DNA of 64,000 nucleotides, taken from Streptomyces sp. ASQP_92 (GTDB lineage Bacteria; Actinomycetota; Actinomycetes; Streptomycetales; Streptomycetaceae). Each line of letters opens with the position of its first letter. Position 1 is the stretch's first letter. The notes beneath the pieces were generated by a model that worked only from the letters and a program-made list of their open reading frames with translations, had not been told where the DNA came from and did no database searches. The translations under genes were made by a program, and so were the position numbers. This document shows positions 25,176-33,162 of this stretch, one piece after another. The stretch is taken from NCBI RefSeq assembly GCF_025399895.1, contig NZ_JAODUA010000016.1, positions 1 to 64,000 on the forward strand. Direction: 5' to 3'.

Positions 25176-25838
25176 ATGTCCACCCCGACGATCCCGTGGT
25201 TCCACAGCTTGACCCAGAGCGTGTCCGCCCTCGGTCTGGCGGCGCGCGAGTACGCGATGGCTGCTCAGTCGGCCCGCCTCGCCGCGTGGAGCGTCGACCG
25301 CGCCCGCCTTGCAACCGTGCCCGGCACCGTCAGCGTCCGAGGACGGCACTATCTGAGCCCGTACGACGATGCGGTGCGCCAGCTCAGTGATCTCCACACC
25401 GAGGTTGAGCGCCAGCTCCACGACCTCTACGAGAACGCAGCGTTGGCCTACGCATACGGCACCGCCGCCGCGGTGACCAGCGTCCTCGAAGGCCGCTGCC
25501 CCGCGCATGTCGAGCTTGGTCGCATCGACGGTCGGTATGTGATCCCCAAGGAGCCGTTGCCCCACTTCGACGGCCTGCTCGACGAATGGATCGGCGGCCC
25601 CTACCTCGGTGCGCTTCAGGAGGTCGTCGTCGAGCACGTACGAGCCAAGAAGGAGATTCGAGAGCGCGACTTCTTCGAGGATCTGGCGGACTGGGAGACC
25701 AGCGAGTTCGCCGAGACCTCGGAGTTTGCGAGGGGTCTCGCCGACAGCGCCCTGAGCTACGGCGAGCACATCGAGCGGGCCCTTCACTTCGTGCTCATGA
25801 GCGCGAAGAGGAACCCCACTGCGGCGGGTGGCGAGTGA
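25176..25838 (+). CDS. 220-residue hypothetical AICE protein
   Basis: ATG 25176 (MSTPTIPWFHSLTQSVSAL), 7 codons inside a longer frame; GGAGG lies about 10 nt upstream. Mostly helical (LSDLHTEVERQLHDLYENAALAYAYGTAAAV) with an acidic tail segment repeated as TSEFAETSEFA. No known domain. It closes the second small-gene group before the replication module. Confidence 0.6.
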   Translation: MSTPTIPWFHSLTQSVSALGLAAREYAMAAQSARLAAWSVDRARLATVPGTVSVRGRHYLSPYDDAVRQLSDLHTEVERQLHDLYENAALAYAYGTAAAVTSVLEGRCPAHVELGRIDGRYVIPKEPLPHFDGLLDEWIGGPYLGALQEVVVEHVRAKKEIRERDFFEDLADWETSEFAETSEFARGLADSALSYGEHIERALHFVLMSAKRNPTAAGGE

Positions 25839-25884
25839 GGGCGCAACGCCTCACCAGGGACCAGTACCGCCGCACGTGATCGGC

Positions 25885-25946
25885 CCGGAGCAGCGGCCGA
25901 CGGGTCAACGAAGCCCGCTGCTCCGGTCACTCCCATCCCATCCAAG
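25885..25946 (+). promoter_or_regulatory. AICE leader element, copy 2
   Basis: Perfect 12-bp stem CCGGAGCAGCGG / CCGCTGCTCCGG (25885-25896, 25915-25926), 18-nt loop CCGACGGGTCAACGAAGC, 3 nt, then CTCCCATCCCATCCAAG (25930-25946). The ribosome site AGGAGGT lies just after and prim-pol starts at 25967. Loop, tail and distances match copy 1 while the stem sequence differs with compensating base pairs. Confidence 0.7.
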
Positions 25947-25966
25947 AAACAGGAGGTGCTACCAGA

Positions 25967-26878
25967 ATGCACCACATCACCCCTGGCTCGCTGCCCCGCG
26001 CTGCTTTCGCAGCGGTAGAGCGAGGCTGGCAGGTCATCCCCTTGGTACCCGGCGGAAAGCGTCCGGCCATCCGCGCGTGGGAGCAGCGTGCGACCTCGGA
26101 CGCCGAGCGCGTTGCCCGGTGCTGGTCGGCCGGCCGCTACAACGTCGGCATCGCCGCTGGACCTTCCGCTCTCGTCGTCGTCGATCTGGATGTGCCCAAG
26201 CACGACGTGGACATCCCGCCCGCCGGCGCCCCCTCCTCGGTGAAGACCGGCGCCGACATGTTGGCATTGCTCGCCGAGCAGCTCGGCGAGCCCTTCCCCG
26301 CCGACACGTATACGGTCCGTACGGCGAGCGGCGGTCTCCACCTCTACTTCGAGGCACCGTCGGAGATCAGGCTCCGCAATACCGCGGGCTCCCTCGGGTG
26401 GAAGGTCGACACCCGGGCGCACGGCGGATACGTCGTGGGAGCGGGCAGCGTGGTCGACGGCAGGGCCTACACCGTTGTGCGCGACATGGCCCCGGCACCG
26501 CTGCCGGAGTGGCTGACGAAGCGGCTCACGCCAGTACCGCTGCCGCCCCAGGTGCGCACGGTTGCCCCGCTGATCAAGGGCGGCAGGACCGACGCTTACC
26601 TGACGGCGGCTGTCACGGCGGAATCGCAGCGGGTCAAGCGTGCGCGGCCCGGAACGGGCACCGCGCCCGGCAACCGCAACGCTTCCCTCTACATCGCGTC
26701 GGTGGCCCTCGGGCAGCTCGTCGCTGGTGGCGAGTTGTCGGCAACAGAGGTGACAGGGCGGCTCGTTGACGCGGCCGTCAGCGTCGGCCTCACCGAGACC
26801 GAGGCGCGCGCCACCGTCGCCTCCGGCCTGCGTGCCGGAGCCAGGAAGCCGCGTGTCGTGGTGCGGAGGGCCGCATGA
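25967..26878 (+). CDS. bifunctional DNA primase/polymerase (prim-pol)
   Basis: 303 residues. The N-terminal 190 match the archaeo-eukaryotic prim-pol fold: GWQVIPLVPGGKRPAI, then the metal-binding VVVDLDV (Asp73, Asp75), RTASGGLHLYFEA and the conserved GYVVGAGSVVDGRAYTV. The C-terminal part is helical. AICE prim-pol proteins prime or copy the excised circle. Its stop overlaps the next start (ATGA), tying it to the RepA-like ATPase two genes on. Confidence 0.85.
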   Translation: MHHITPGSLPRAAFAAVERGWQVIPLVPGGKRPAIRAWEQRATSDAERVARCWSAGRYNVGIAAGPSALVVVDLDVPKHDVDIPPAGAPSSVKTGADMLALLAEQLGEPFPADTYTVRTASGGLHLYFEAPSEIRLRNTAGSLGWKVDTRAHGGYVVGAGSVVDGRAYTVVRDMAPAPLPEWLTKRLTPVPLPPQVRTVAPLIKGGRTDAYLTAAVTAESQRVKRARPGTGTAPGNRNASLYIASVALGQLVAGGELSATEVTGRLVDAAVSVGLTETEARATVASGLRAGARKPRVVVRRAA

Positions 26879-27474
26879 ACCTCAACGTCCAGGACATCTA
26901 CCTGGGCTGGACCGATCTGCCGCATGGTCCCGGCTGCGCGTTCTCCTCGTGGGCGGTCGACATCCGGGAGGACGAGCACTTCCGCTCCTCGTACGGTGGC
27001 GCCACCACCCGGCACACCTGCCCGGACGAGGACTGCGACCACGGCCGCTCCTATGCCCGTACGACCGTGCGCGTGGTCTGCCTCTCCTGCCACTGCGCCC
27101 ACCTCATCAGCGGTGAGTCAATCAGTAGCCAGGCCGCCACCACGAAGGCGACCGGGTTCGGTGAGGCACCCCGCAAGGTGGCCGGCCTCTACCTGTGGCC
27201 GGGCGAGCCGTGGTTTGACGACGAGCCTCACGAGTTCCTGGTCACCCACGACAAGCCGAAACGCGTCCAGGCGTCCAACGTGATCGGCTCGATTCACGAG
27301 GGGCGCGGGCCCCGGGGCGGCAAGCAGTTCTCCGCCACCGCGCTTCCGGCGACGAACGGTACATACGGGTACGGCAAGCTCCGCTGGTCACGCGCGGAGA
27401 AGGGCTTCACATCCCTCTACGCCGCCGCGAAGTGGATTGCCGCTCAGGCCCCCGAGAGCGATGAGGCGAAGTGA
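26875..27474 (+). CDS. hypothetical protein in the replication operon
   Basis: 199 residues, start and stop both overlapping neighbours (ATGA, GTGA). It has CPDEDCDHGRSYARTTVRVVCLSCHCAHLI, a four-Cys pattern that may bind zinc, then a Trp-rich half (LYLWPGEPWFDDEPHEFLV). No family recognised. Position between prim-pol and the ATPase suggests a replication accessory. Confidence 0.6.
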   Translation: MNLNVQDIYLGWTDLPHGPGCAFSSWAVDIREDEHFRSSYGGATTRHTCPDEDCDHGRSYARTTVRVVCLSCHCAHLISGESISSQAATTKATGFGEAPRKVAGLYLWPGEPWFDDEPHEFLVTHDKPKRVQASNVIGSIHEGRGPRGGKQFSATALPATNGTYGYGKLRWSRAEKGFTSLYAAAKWIAAQAPESDEAK

Positions 27475-28493
27475 ACGACGACCTGAGCAACCCGCCTCAC
27501 CTTTACTCCGCATCCATCCCCGCGGAGCCTCAGCCTCTGCAACCCGCCCAGCAGCGCATCCGTACGGCCTGGACCGCCGACGAACTGATGGCCACCCAGT
27601 TCCCGGACCCCAAGTGGGCTGTTCCCGGACTCATTTCGGAAGGCGTCAATCTCCTCGCCGGTCCGCCGAAGGTCGGCAAGTCCTGGCTCTCTCTCGGCCT
27701 GGCCCTGTCGGTGGCGGCCGGTGGCACTGCCATGGACAGCGTGCCCGTCGAGGGCGGCCCGGTGCTTTACCTCGCTCTTGAGGACACCGCCCGCCGCCTC
27801 CAGACCCGAATGCGCAAGCTCCTCGGCACCGACCGCGCGCCTGCCTCGCTGACGCTGGCGACCTCCTGCCCGCCGCTTCCTCAAGGCGGCAACGAGGCCA
27901 TCGCCCAGTGGTGCGAGCGCAACCCCGAGGCCCGCATGGTCGTGATCGATGTCTTCGCGAAGATGCGCGGGGCGTCCGCACCGGGCGCTTCGGCGTACGA
28001 CGCGGATTACGCGGCCGTGGGTCACGCCAAGCGCATCGCGGATCACTACGGGATTGCCGTGGTCCTGGTCCACCACGTCCGCAAAGCCGCTTCGGACGAC
28101 TTCCTCGCGGAGGTCTCCGGCACCAACGGCCTTGCGGGAGCCGCTGACGCAACGCTGGTGCTGAAGCGGTCCCGGGGCCAGGCCGACGGAGTCCTTCACG
28201 TAACCGGCCGCGACGTGGACGAAGCCGAGTACGCGCTCCGCTTCTACCCGGAGGCCGGCGCGTGGCAGCTCCTCGAAGGGCCCGCTGCCGACCACACAAT
28301 CGGTGATACCCGGGTGGCGATCCTGCGCTATGTGCGGGAGCACCCCGAGGCCAAGCCGAAGCAGATCGCCGAGGGGACCGGACTTCAGTCCGATCTCGTA
28401 CGGCAGACCTGCTCGCGCATGGTCAACGACGTCCAGCTCATCCGGAAGGCCGGGGGCTATGTCGTCCCTGGCGAGAACGGGGGACAGGCATGA
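27471..28493 (+). CDS. RepA-like AAA ATPase/helicase
   Basis: 340 residues from GTG 27471 overlapping the previous stop. RecA-fold motor: Walker A GPPKVGKS (64-71), then LYLALEDTARRLQ, Walker B-like ARMVVIDVFAKM and VVLVHHVRK, as in hexameric RepA/DnaB-like helicases of plasmids and phages. The last about 60 residues form a winged helix (ILRYVREHPEAKPKQIAEGTGLQSDLVRQ). Probably unwinds the AICE origin for prim-pol. Confidence 0.8.
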   Translation: MNDDLSNPPHLYSASIPAEPQPLQPAQQRIRTAWTADELMATQFPDPKWAVPGLISEGVNLLAGPPKVGKSWLSLGLALSVAAGGTAMDSVPVEGGPVLYLALEDTARRLQTRMRKLLGTDRAPASLTLATSCPPLPQGGNEAIAQWCERNPEARMVVIDVFAKMRGASAPGASAYDADYAAVGHAKRIADHYGIAVVLVHHVRKAASDDFLAEVSGTNGLAGAADATLVLKRSRGQADGVLHVTGRDVDEAEYALRFYPEAGAWQLLEGPAADHTIGDTRVAILRYVREHPEAKPKQIAEGTGLQSDLVRQTCSRMVNDVQLIRKAGGYVVPGENGGQA

Positions 28494-28840
28494 CGAGTCA
28501 CAGCCGTCACAGTGTCACCGCAGTCACGCTGCCGCACCTCTTCCGCCCGGCGGAGGTCGCAACCGCCCTCGGCTGTTCCGAGTGGTGGCTGAAGGAACAG
28601 GCTCGCCAGAGCCGCATCCCGTTCACGCGGCTCGGTGGGGCATATCGCTTCACGGCGGATCATGTCGCGGAGATCATCCGGCTCTTCGAGGAGCGGCCGA
28701 ACCGGCGCGTGAACGCTTCCGAGAACGTGGCGGTCCAGCGCCGGACCCGGTCCGTTCGCCCGGCCGAGCGGGCCACAATCCTCAAGGCCCGGCCGCCCCG
28801 GCGGGCTCTGACCACCCAGCAACTGACCATCGCCAGTTAG
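28490..28840 (+). CDS. xis: excisionase-type HTH protein (Xis)
   Basis: 116 residues, start overlapping the ATPase stop. The core LFRPAEVATALGCSEWWLKEQARQSRIPFTRLGGAYRFTADHV is the MerR-like winged HTH of Xis proteins, with a basic tail (VQRRTRSVRPAERATILKARPP). Placed 13 bp before the integrase gene, the standard xis-int order; it should bend the att site to favour excision. Confidence 0.8.
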   Translation: MTSHSRHSVTAVTLPHLFRPAEVATALGCSEWWLKEQARQSRIPFTRLGGAYRFTADHVAEIIRLFEERPNRRVNASENVAVQRRTRSVRPAERATILKARPPRRALTTQQLTIAS

Positions 28841-28853
28841 GACAGGGGGGCGC

Positions 28854-30395
28854 ATGGGTTATGGGGAGAAGCGCGGCACTTACTTCCGGGGCCGCTACAA
28901 GATCGAGCCGGGTAAGTACGGAACGGTCTGTGACGCGCAAGGCCGGACGATCAAGTTCAAGACCAAGCGTGACGCCAAGAAGGCAGCGGACGCGGAAGAG
29001 CTGAAGGTAGAGGAGAAGGGGTGGAAGGATCCGGCGGTCGGGCTGGAGACCTTCGGTGAGTACGCGAGCCGTTGGTACGAGGCTCAGGAGCTCGCATCCA
29101 CGACGATGCAGAACTATCGCCGTGACATCGAGGTGCATCTGCTGCCCGAGTTCGGGGACCGCCCGCTCAAGGCGATCAGCGCGACCGACGTAAGTGCCTG
29201 GGAGAAGAAGGAGAGAGCGGCCGGCTACGAAGCGGCCAGTATCCGGACGTATCGCTCGCGCCTCCACTTGGTCCTCGCGGACGCTGTGGAGGAAGGGCTG
29301 ATCGACGCGAACCCCGCTGCCCGCCGCCGAGGCCGCGGCAAGCGAGCAGGCCGGTCCGCGGACCGGGATCCGGAGAAGGCGTTCACGTCGGCTCTGGGCA
29401 TCTTGCTCGTGGCCGAGCGCCTGGCAGTGCTCTCCGGAAGGGACGACGAGTTCGTCGCCGGCATCCTCAAGGGCTACACGGGGATGCGGCTGGGCGAGCT
29501 CGTCGGTCTGGAGACTCGGTATGCGCGGACAGGCGCCGTACGGGTCGAGTGGCAGCTCGTGGAACTCGACACCGGGGAACTGGAGCGCTGCCCTCCGAAA
29601 GACGACAGCTATCGGACCATCGACATCCCGGAGTGGCTGTCGTCTCTGCTCTCAGGACACATCTCGCGGACCAGGCCCAAGCCGTGCGCCTGTCACGGCG
29701 AGACGTACGTCTTCAGCAGCTTCGGCACGGTCCGCCGCTGGGGCAGGGGCGGCGGTCCCACGGTGAAGGACGTCGCCAAACTCGCCGGCGTCAGTACGGG
29801 CACGGTGTCCAACGTCGTGCACCGGCCCGGGGCGGTCACGGAGGAGACCCGCCTGCGAGTGGTCGAGGCCATGACCCAGCTCGACTACTTCCGCGGCCGG
29901 ACGCCCGAGGAGACTGCGGCGCACTGGCGGAGGAAGACGTTCGAGTCCCGCCTCTTTCATCCGGCGGCGACTGGTCTTTACGAGGCGGTGGGTACCCGCC
30001 CGAGGACCCCGGTCCCGATCATGGCCGGACTGTGGCCGGGCACCCTCGCCCAAGGGCGAGGCGCGGCGACCAGGGCGACGGCGTGTTGGGTGCCGATCGC
30101 TCCGGGCCTCACGCCGCACGGCCTTCGGCATTCGCACCGCACGCACATGGAGGACTTGAGGACGGAGAAGGTCCTCATGGACGAGCGCATGGGGCACAAG
30201 GACGGTTCCATCTCCGCTCGGTACGCCCACGTGACGGACGAGATGCGTCAGCGTTTGCTCGCGGGCCTGACTCGGAGCTGGCTCGCAGCGCTCGACGCGA
30301 GGTTGGCCATCAGTCCGCGCTCGTCCGTCGCCGTTCTCGACGAGCTGCTCAGCGAGCGGGCCGGACAGCTTTTCTCCCAGAATTCTCCCCGATGA
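28854..30395 (+). CDS. int: tyrosine integrase with embedded LacI-type HTH
   Basis: 513 residues. N-terminal arm-binding domain (RGRYKIEPGKYGTV) and core-binding domain (YASRWYEAQELASTTMQNYRRDIEV). Catalytic residues of the tyrosine recombinase family are all present: Arg212 (GMRLGEL), His422 and Arg425 (HGLRHSHRT), His448 (GHKDGS) and Tyr457 (SARYAHV). Unusually, residues about 303-345 read TVKDVAKLAGVSTGTVSNVV...RVVEAMTQLDYF, a LacI-type helix-turn-helix plus hinge between catalytic motifs, making the protein about 100 residues longer than usual. I recall this in other Streptomyces AICE integrases. It ends 70 bp before attR. Confidence 0.9.
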   Translation: MGYGEKRGTYFRGRYKIEPGKYGTVCDAQGRTIKFKTKRDAKKAADAEELKVEEKGWKDPAVGLETFGEYASRWYEAQELASTTMQNYRRDIEVHLLPEFGDRPLKAISATDVSAWEKKERAAGYEAASIRTYRSRLHLVLADAVEEGLIDANPAARRRGRGKRAGRSADRDPEKAFTSALGILLVAERLAVLSGRDDEFVAGILKGYTGMRLGELVGLETRYARTGAVRVEWQLVELDTGELERCPPKDDSYRTIDIPEWLSSLLSGHISRTRPKPCACHGETYVFSSFGTVRRWGRGGGPTVKDVAKLAGVSTGTVSNVVHRPGAVTEETRLRVVEAMTQLDYFRGRTPEETAAHWRRKTFESRLFHPAATGLYEAVGTRPRTPVPIMAGLWPGTLAQGRGAATRATACWVPIAPGLTPHGLRHSHRTHMEDLRTEKVLMDERMGHKDGSISARYAHVTDEMRQRLLAGLTRSWLAALDARLAISPRSSVAVLDELLSERAGQLFSQNSPR

Positions 30396-30464
30396 TCTAT
30401 CGGGGGTGGGAGAAATCGCTTCTGAACTGGGCGTTCGGCGAATTGCGTTGGCCGTAGGTCATTT

Positions 30465-30506
30465 CTGATAAGGATGAGGCCACAGGTTCAAATCCTGTTA
30501 GCCCCA
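30465..30506 (+). other. attR: 3' half of tRNA-Ile(GAT)
   Basis: The sequence runs from CTGATAA (anticodon loop, GAT anticodon) through the T-arm GGTTCAAATCC to acceptor TAGCCCC and discriminator A, but upstream of 30465 there is no tRNA 5' half. Integrases of AICEs target tRNA 3' ends and leave such a copy at the int-distal or int-proximal border. The intact tRNA-Ile should lie at the left end; I found none in the window. In Streptomyces tRNA-Ile normally precedes tRNA-Ala here. Confidence 0.85.
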
Positions 30507-30513
30507 CAGTGAC

Positions 30514-30546
30514 GAAGACCCCCGAGGCGAAAGCCCGGGGGTCTTC
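30514..30546 (+). terminator. strong terminator after attR
   Basis: GAAGACCCCCG / CGGGGGTCTTC perfect 11-bp stem extended by GGC-GAAA-GCC. Probably the original terminator of the tRNA-Ile gene, now downstream of the integrated element. Confidence 0.8.
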
Positions 30547-30939
30547 GGCGTTTCCGGGACCGGCGGGGCTTGGGCGGCCCCCGGGGGCGACAGGCCGAGA
30601 GTCTGCTGGCTGGGTGGCTGGTGTGAGGGGCGGGGAATCCTCTCGGGGGCGTGGCGGCCCCATCGGCGTTGAAGATTTCGCGGTCCGTGGCTTGCCGCGG
30701 TGAAGGTCCCGCAGTCCGTGGTCTGCCGGCCCTCGGGTTGCGCGTTACGTCCCCCAGGGCCCGGGGACACTCGTCGGGCGTCATGGCGCCCGCCCTCCGC
30801 ACATCACCCTCCCCCCCACATACACAACGGACCCCGGCGCCTGTCGACAGACTTGGCGGCTCGGAGCGAGTCAGGACACCGAAAAGCCCGGCAACTCGGG
30901 GGAGTTGCCGGGCTCGCAGCTCGGGCGGAGCGGGGTGGG
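30547..30939. other. intergenic, no gene seen
   Basis: About 390 bp between the AICE border and the first core gene. Frames here are random-looking. A perfect 13-bp hairpin at 30885-30914 with AAAA on its left is the terminator of the minus-strand gene at 30940. Confidence 0.5.
30885..30914 (-). terminator. intrinsic terminator
   Basis: AGCCCGGCAACTC (30885-30897) and GAGTTGCCGGGCT (30902-30914) with a 4-nt loop; read on the minus strand it is followed by TTTT. Ends the DUF6344 gene. Confidence 0.85.
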
Positions 30940-31308
30940 TCAGGGGGAAGGGGTCTCGGCGGAGTCGTCGGCCGGGTCTTCGGCGGTGCCGCTGTCGGTG
31001 GCCACCGGGTCGTCGGCCGCGTCACGGACGTCGCCGCGGTGGCGCGAGGAGGGCGAGGAGCCGTGGGCCTCGGCCCGGATGCGCTGCTTCATCGTGGGCG
31101 GCAGGGCCGAAGGGGCGGGCAGGGCCCATTGCACGCTCGGCGCAACGGGGGTGGCCGGTTCGACGCTGTTGAACGTAGCGCCGTGCTGCGGTACAGAAGC
31201 CGCCGGGGCCGCGGCGGTGGCCTGGCCGGCCAGGCCGAGGGAGGCGAGAAGGGCGACGAGCGCGCCGATGAGTGCGGTCCACCAGGTCGTGATCTTGCTC
31301 GTAGCCAT
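30940..31308 (-). CDS. DUF6344-type secreted protein
   Basis: 122 residues from ATG 31308 (MATSKITTWWTALIGALVAL), a signal peptide or anchor ending AGQATAAA. The conserved core is LPPTMKQRIRAEAHGSSPSSRHR, a motif I associate with DUF6344, followed by an Asp-rich disordered tail. Exported, function unknown. Core-genome gene right of the AICE. Confidence 0.65.
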   Translation of the reverse strand: MATSKITTWWTALIGALVALLASLGLAGQATAAAPAASVPQHGATFNSVEPATPVAPSVQWALPAPSALPPTMKQRIRAEAHGSSPSSRHRGDVRDAADDPVATDSGTAEDPADDSAETPSP

Positions 31309-31530
31309 GACTTCCTCGCTTCTTCCGTAAGCAGTGCGTGCTGTGGGGTTGCCCGAATTGCGTTGTATCCGACTATGTGCGGGGGGCGCCGGGGAAGCGA
31401 GGAGCGACGCACCGTATCGACGGATCTTCCGATGAACTACACACGGATGGAGCATCACCGGTTGATATCGATCGGTGTGTATAGTCGGGCGGCAGAGGTC
31501 CCTTACGTCAAGGAAAGACGAGGTCGCGCG

Positions 31531-31665
31531 GTGAAGAAGCTTCTCCTGGTCGCACTGGCTGCCATCGGCGGGCTCCTCGTGTACCGCCAGATCCAGGCGG
31601 ATCGCGCCGAGCAGGACCTGTGGACGGAGGCGACCGACTCCGTGCCCGCAGGTTCGGGTGTGTGA
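31531..31665 (+). CDS. DLW-39 family protein
   Basis: 44 residues from GTG 31531: KKLLLVALAAIGGLLVYRQ then IQADRAEQDLWTEATDSV, the hallmark DLW motif of this tiny actinobacterial family, normally encoded just after gyrA and tRNA genes near oriC. One membrane segment. Its function is unknown; its presence anchors the position of the window on the chromosome. A terminator follows at 31684. Confidence 0.9.
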   Translation: MKKLLLVALAAIGGLLVYRQIQADRAEQDLWTEATDSVPAGSGV

Positions 31666-31683
31666 GACCGAAAGACCCGGTTG

Positions 31684-31718
31684 CGAAGCCCCGGCCCACT
31701 GAGGTGGCCGGGGCTTCG
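31684..31718 (+). terminator. terminator after DLW-39 gene
   Basis: Perfect 13-bp stem CGAAGCCCCGGCC / GGCCGGGGCTTCG with a 9-nt loop. Confidence 0.8.
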
Positions 31719-31800
31719 TGCTGTCCCGGGGTGCCCCGGGCGCCGGCGAGTTCACGTGAGCGAATAGTTGACTTGCGAGGGCAAAGGTGGGCGGGGCGAC

Positions 31801-33108
31801 GTGAGGACGAGGTGCGGCAGGTCCAGGGCGGGGGCACGAAGGATCGGAGCGGCGGCGGCCGCGCTCGGTGTGCTGCTGGGGGCGCCGGGGCTCGCCCACG
31901 CGGCCGGTCCGCCGTCCCCTTCGTACCGGTTTCCCGACGGTGTACGGGATGTGGTGGGGGGTCAGCGGGACAAGGACGGCCCGTTACTTGAGGCCGACAC
32001 TGCCTACAGGTCGGTCATCAAGCCCGGTGGCAAGCTCTATTTTCGGCTGGTTCTGGACGGCAAGAGCGACGCCTACGTGTCGGCGGTCGCCCTGCCGGGG
32101 CCGACCGGCGCGAAGCTCGCCTACAGCGACTCCATCAAGGTGTCCCTTCAGGATGCCGCGGGCGAGGACTGCGACTCCCAGCGGCGTTCGATCGGCTCGG
32201 CGCAGTACCCGCACCCCTTCGCCGCCTCGGCCTATCGCGCCGTGCGCGCGGGACTGTCGTCCTGTCAGGAGGCGGGCGCCTATTACGTGGTGATCGAGCG
32301 TCAGACCGAGGCCGCTTCGACCCGCTCCGACTGGGGGCTCGATCTGCGCTACACGACCGAGCCCACCCGCAGCGCCCCCGGGCCCGGCACGGCGCCCTCC
32401 ACCCGGCCCTCCGCGTCACCCGTCCCGCCCACCGGAGCACCCCGTCAGGTCCATGGCGGAACGGGTTTCCACGACGCGGCCGAGTTGTCCGAAGGGCAGT
32501 GGAAGGACTCCATCCAGCCCGGCGAGACCCTGTTCTTCCGGGTTCCGCTGAGCTGGGGCCAGCAGATCTCCGTGGGAGGAGGTTTGGGGGGCATGGCCGC
32601 GCCGAAGGACGGCTATGTGGGCACCGCCCTCTCGCTCCAGCTCTACAACCCCGTGTGGGGACCGGTCACCGGGACATCGGCCCCGTACGACGGACGGCGC
32701 AAGGAGACCGTGCTCGACCCGCTCGCGCCGGTCGCCTACGAGAACCGCTTCTCACCCTCGGACGACACCTCTGCGATGCGGGTCGACGGCCCCTATTACC
32801 TGGCCGTGTCGCTCAGCCCCGACGTCGGGCAGACCTTCGGGGCCACGCCGTACGACCTCACGCTGTGGCTGACCGTACGGGGACAGACGAAGGCCGGCCC
32901 GTCGTACGCCGGTCGCGCGCCGGACTTCGGTTCCGGCAGGCCCTCAGCCGGCGACGGCTCGATGAAACTTCTCGCAGCCATCGGAATCGGCACGGGAACG
33001 GTGCTGGTGTCCGGGCTCGGGGCATGGACGCTGGTGGCCCGCAGGCGCGCGGCCGCGGCCGGCCCGGGACCGGTTCACCACGGGGGTGGGGCGTCCGGGG
33101 CCCGATAG
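31801..33108 (+). CDS. secreted membrane-anchored protein with duplicated domain
   Basis: 435 residues from GTG 31801. A signal peptide (GAAAAALGVLLGAPGLAHAA) precedes two related beta-rich domains of about 150 residues; equivalent strands are IKPGGKLYFRLVLDGKSDAYVS and IQPGETLFFRVPLSWGQQISV. A Pro/Ser/Thr linker separates them. It ends in a membrane segment (LLAAIGIGTGTVLVSGLGAWTLV) and Arg-rich tail, so the domains face outside. Family function unknown; related proteins often accompany VWA-domain proteins in Streptomyces. Confidence 0.7.
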   Translation: MRTRCGRSRAGARRIGAAAAALGVLLGAPGLAHAAGPPSPSYRFPDGVRDVVGGQRDKDGPLLEADTAYRSVIKPGGKLYFRLVLDGKSDAYVSAVALPGPTGAKLAYSDSIKVSLQDAAGEDCDSQRRSIGSAQYPHPFAASAYRAVRAGLSSCQEAGAYYVVIERQTEAASTRSDWGLDLRYTTEPTRSAPGPGTAPSTRPSASPVPPTGAPRQVHGGTGFHDAAELSEGQWKDSIQPGETLFFRVPLSWGQQISVGGGLGGMAAPKDGYVGTALSLQLYNPVWGPVTGTSAPYDGRRKETVLDPLAPVAYENRFSPSDDTSAMRVDGPYYLAVSLSPDVGQTFGATPYDLTLWLTVRGQTKAGPSYAGRAPDFGSGRPSAGDGSMKLLAAIGIGTGTVLVSGLGAWTLVARRRAAAAGPGPVHHGGGASGAR

Positions 33109-33162
33109 CCGGGGCCGCAGGTATGGGTCGGTGCCAGCTTCAGGTGGGGGTCGGCGCCCAAT

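Noticed and set aside
31750..31763. Fourth parS-like site (GTTCACGTGAGC)
   Set aside because: Only the central CACGTG region matches; the arms differ from GTTTCACGTGAAAC.
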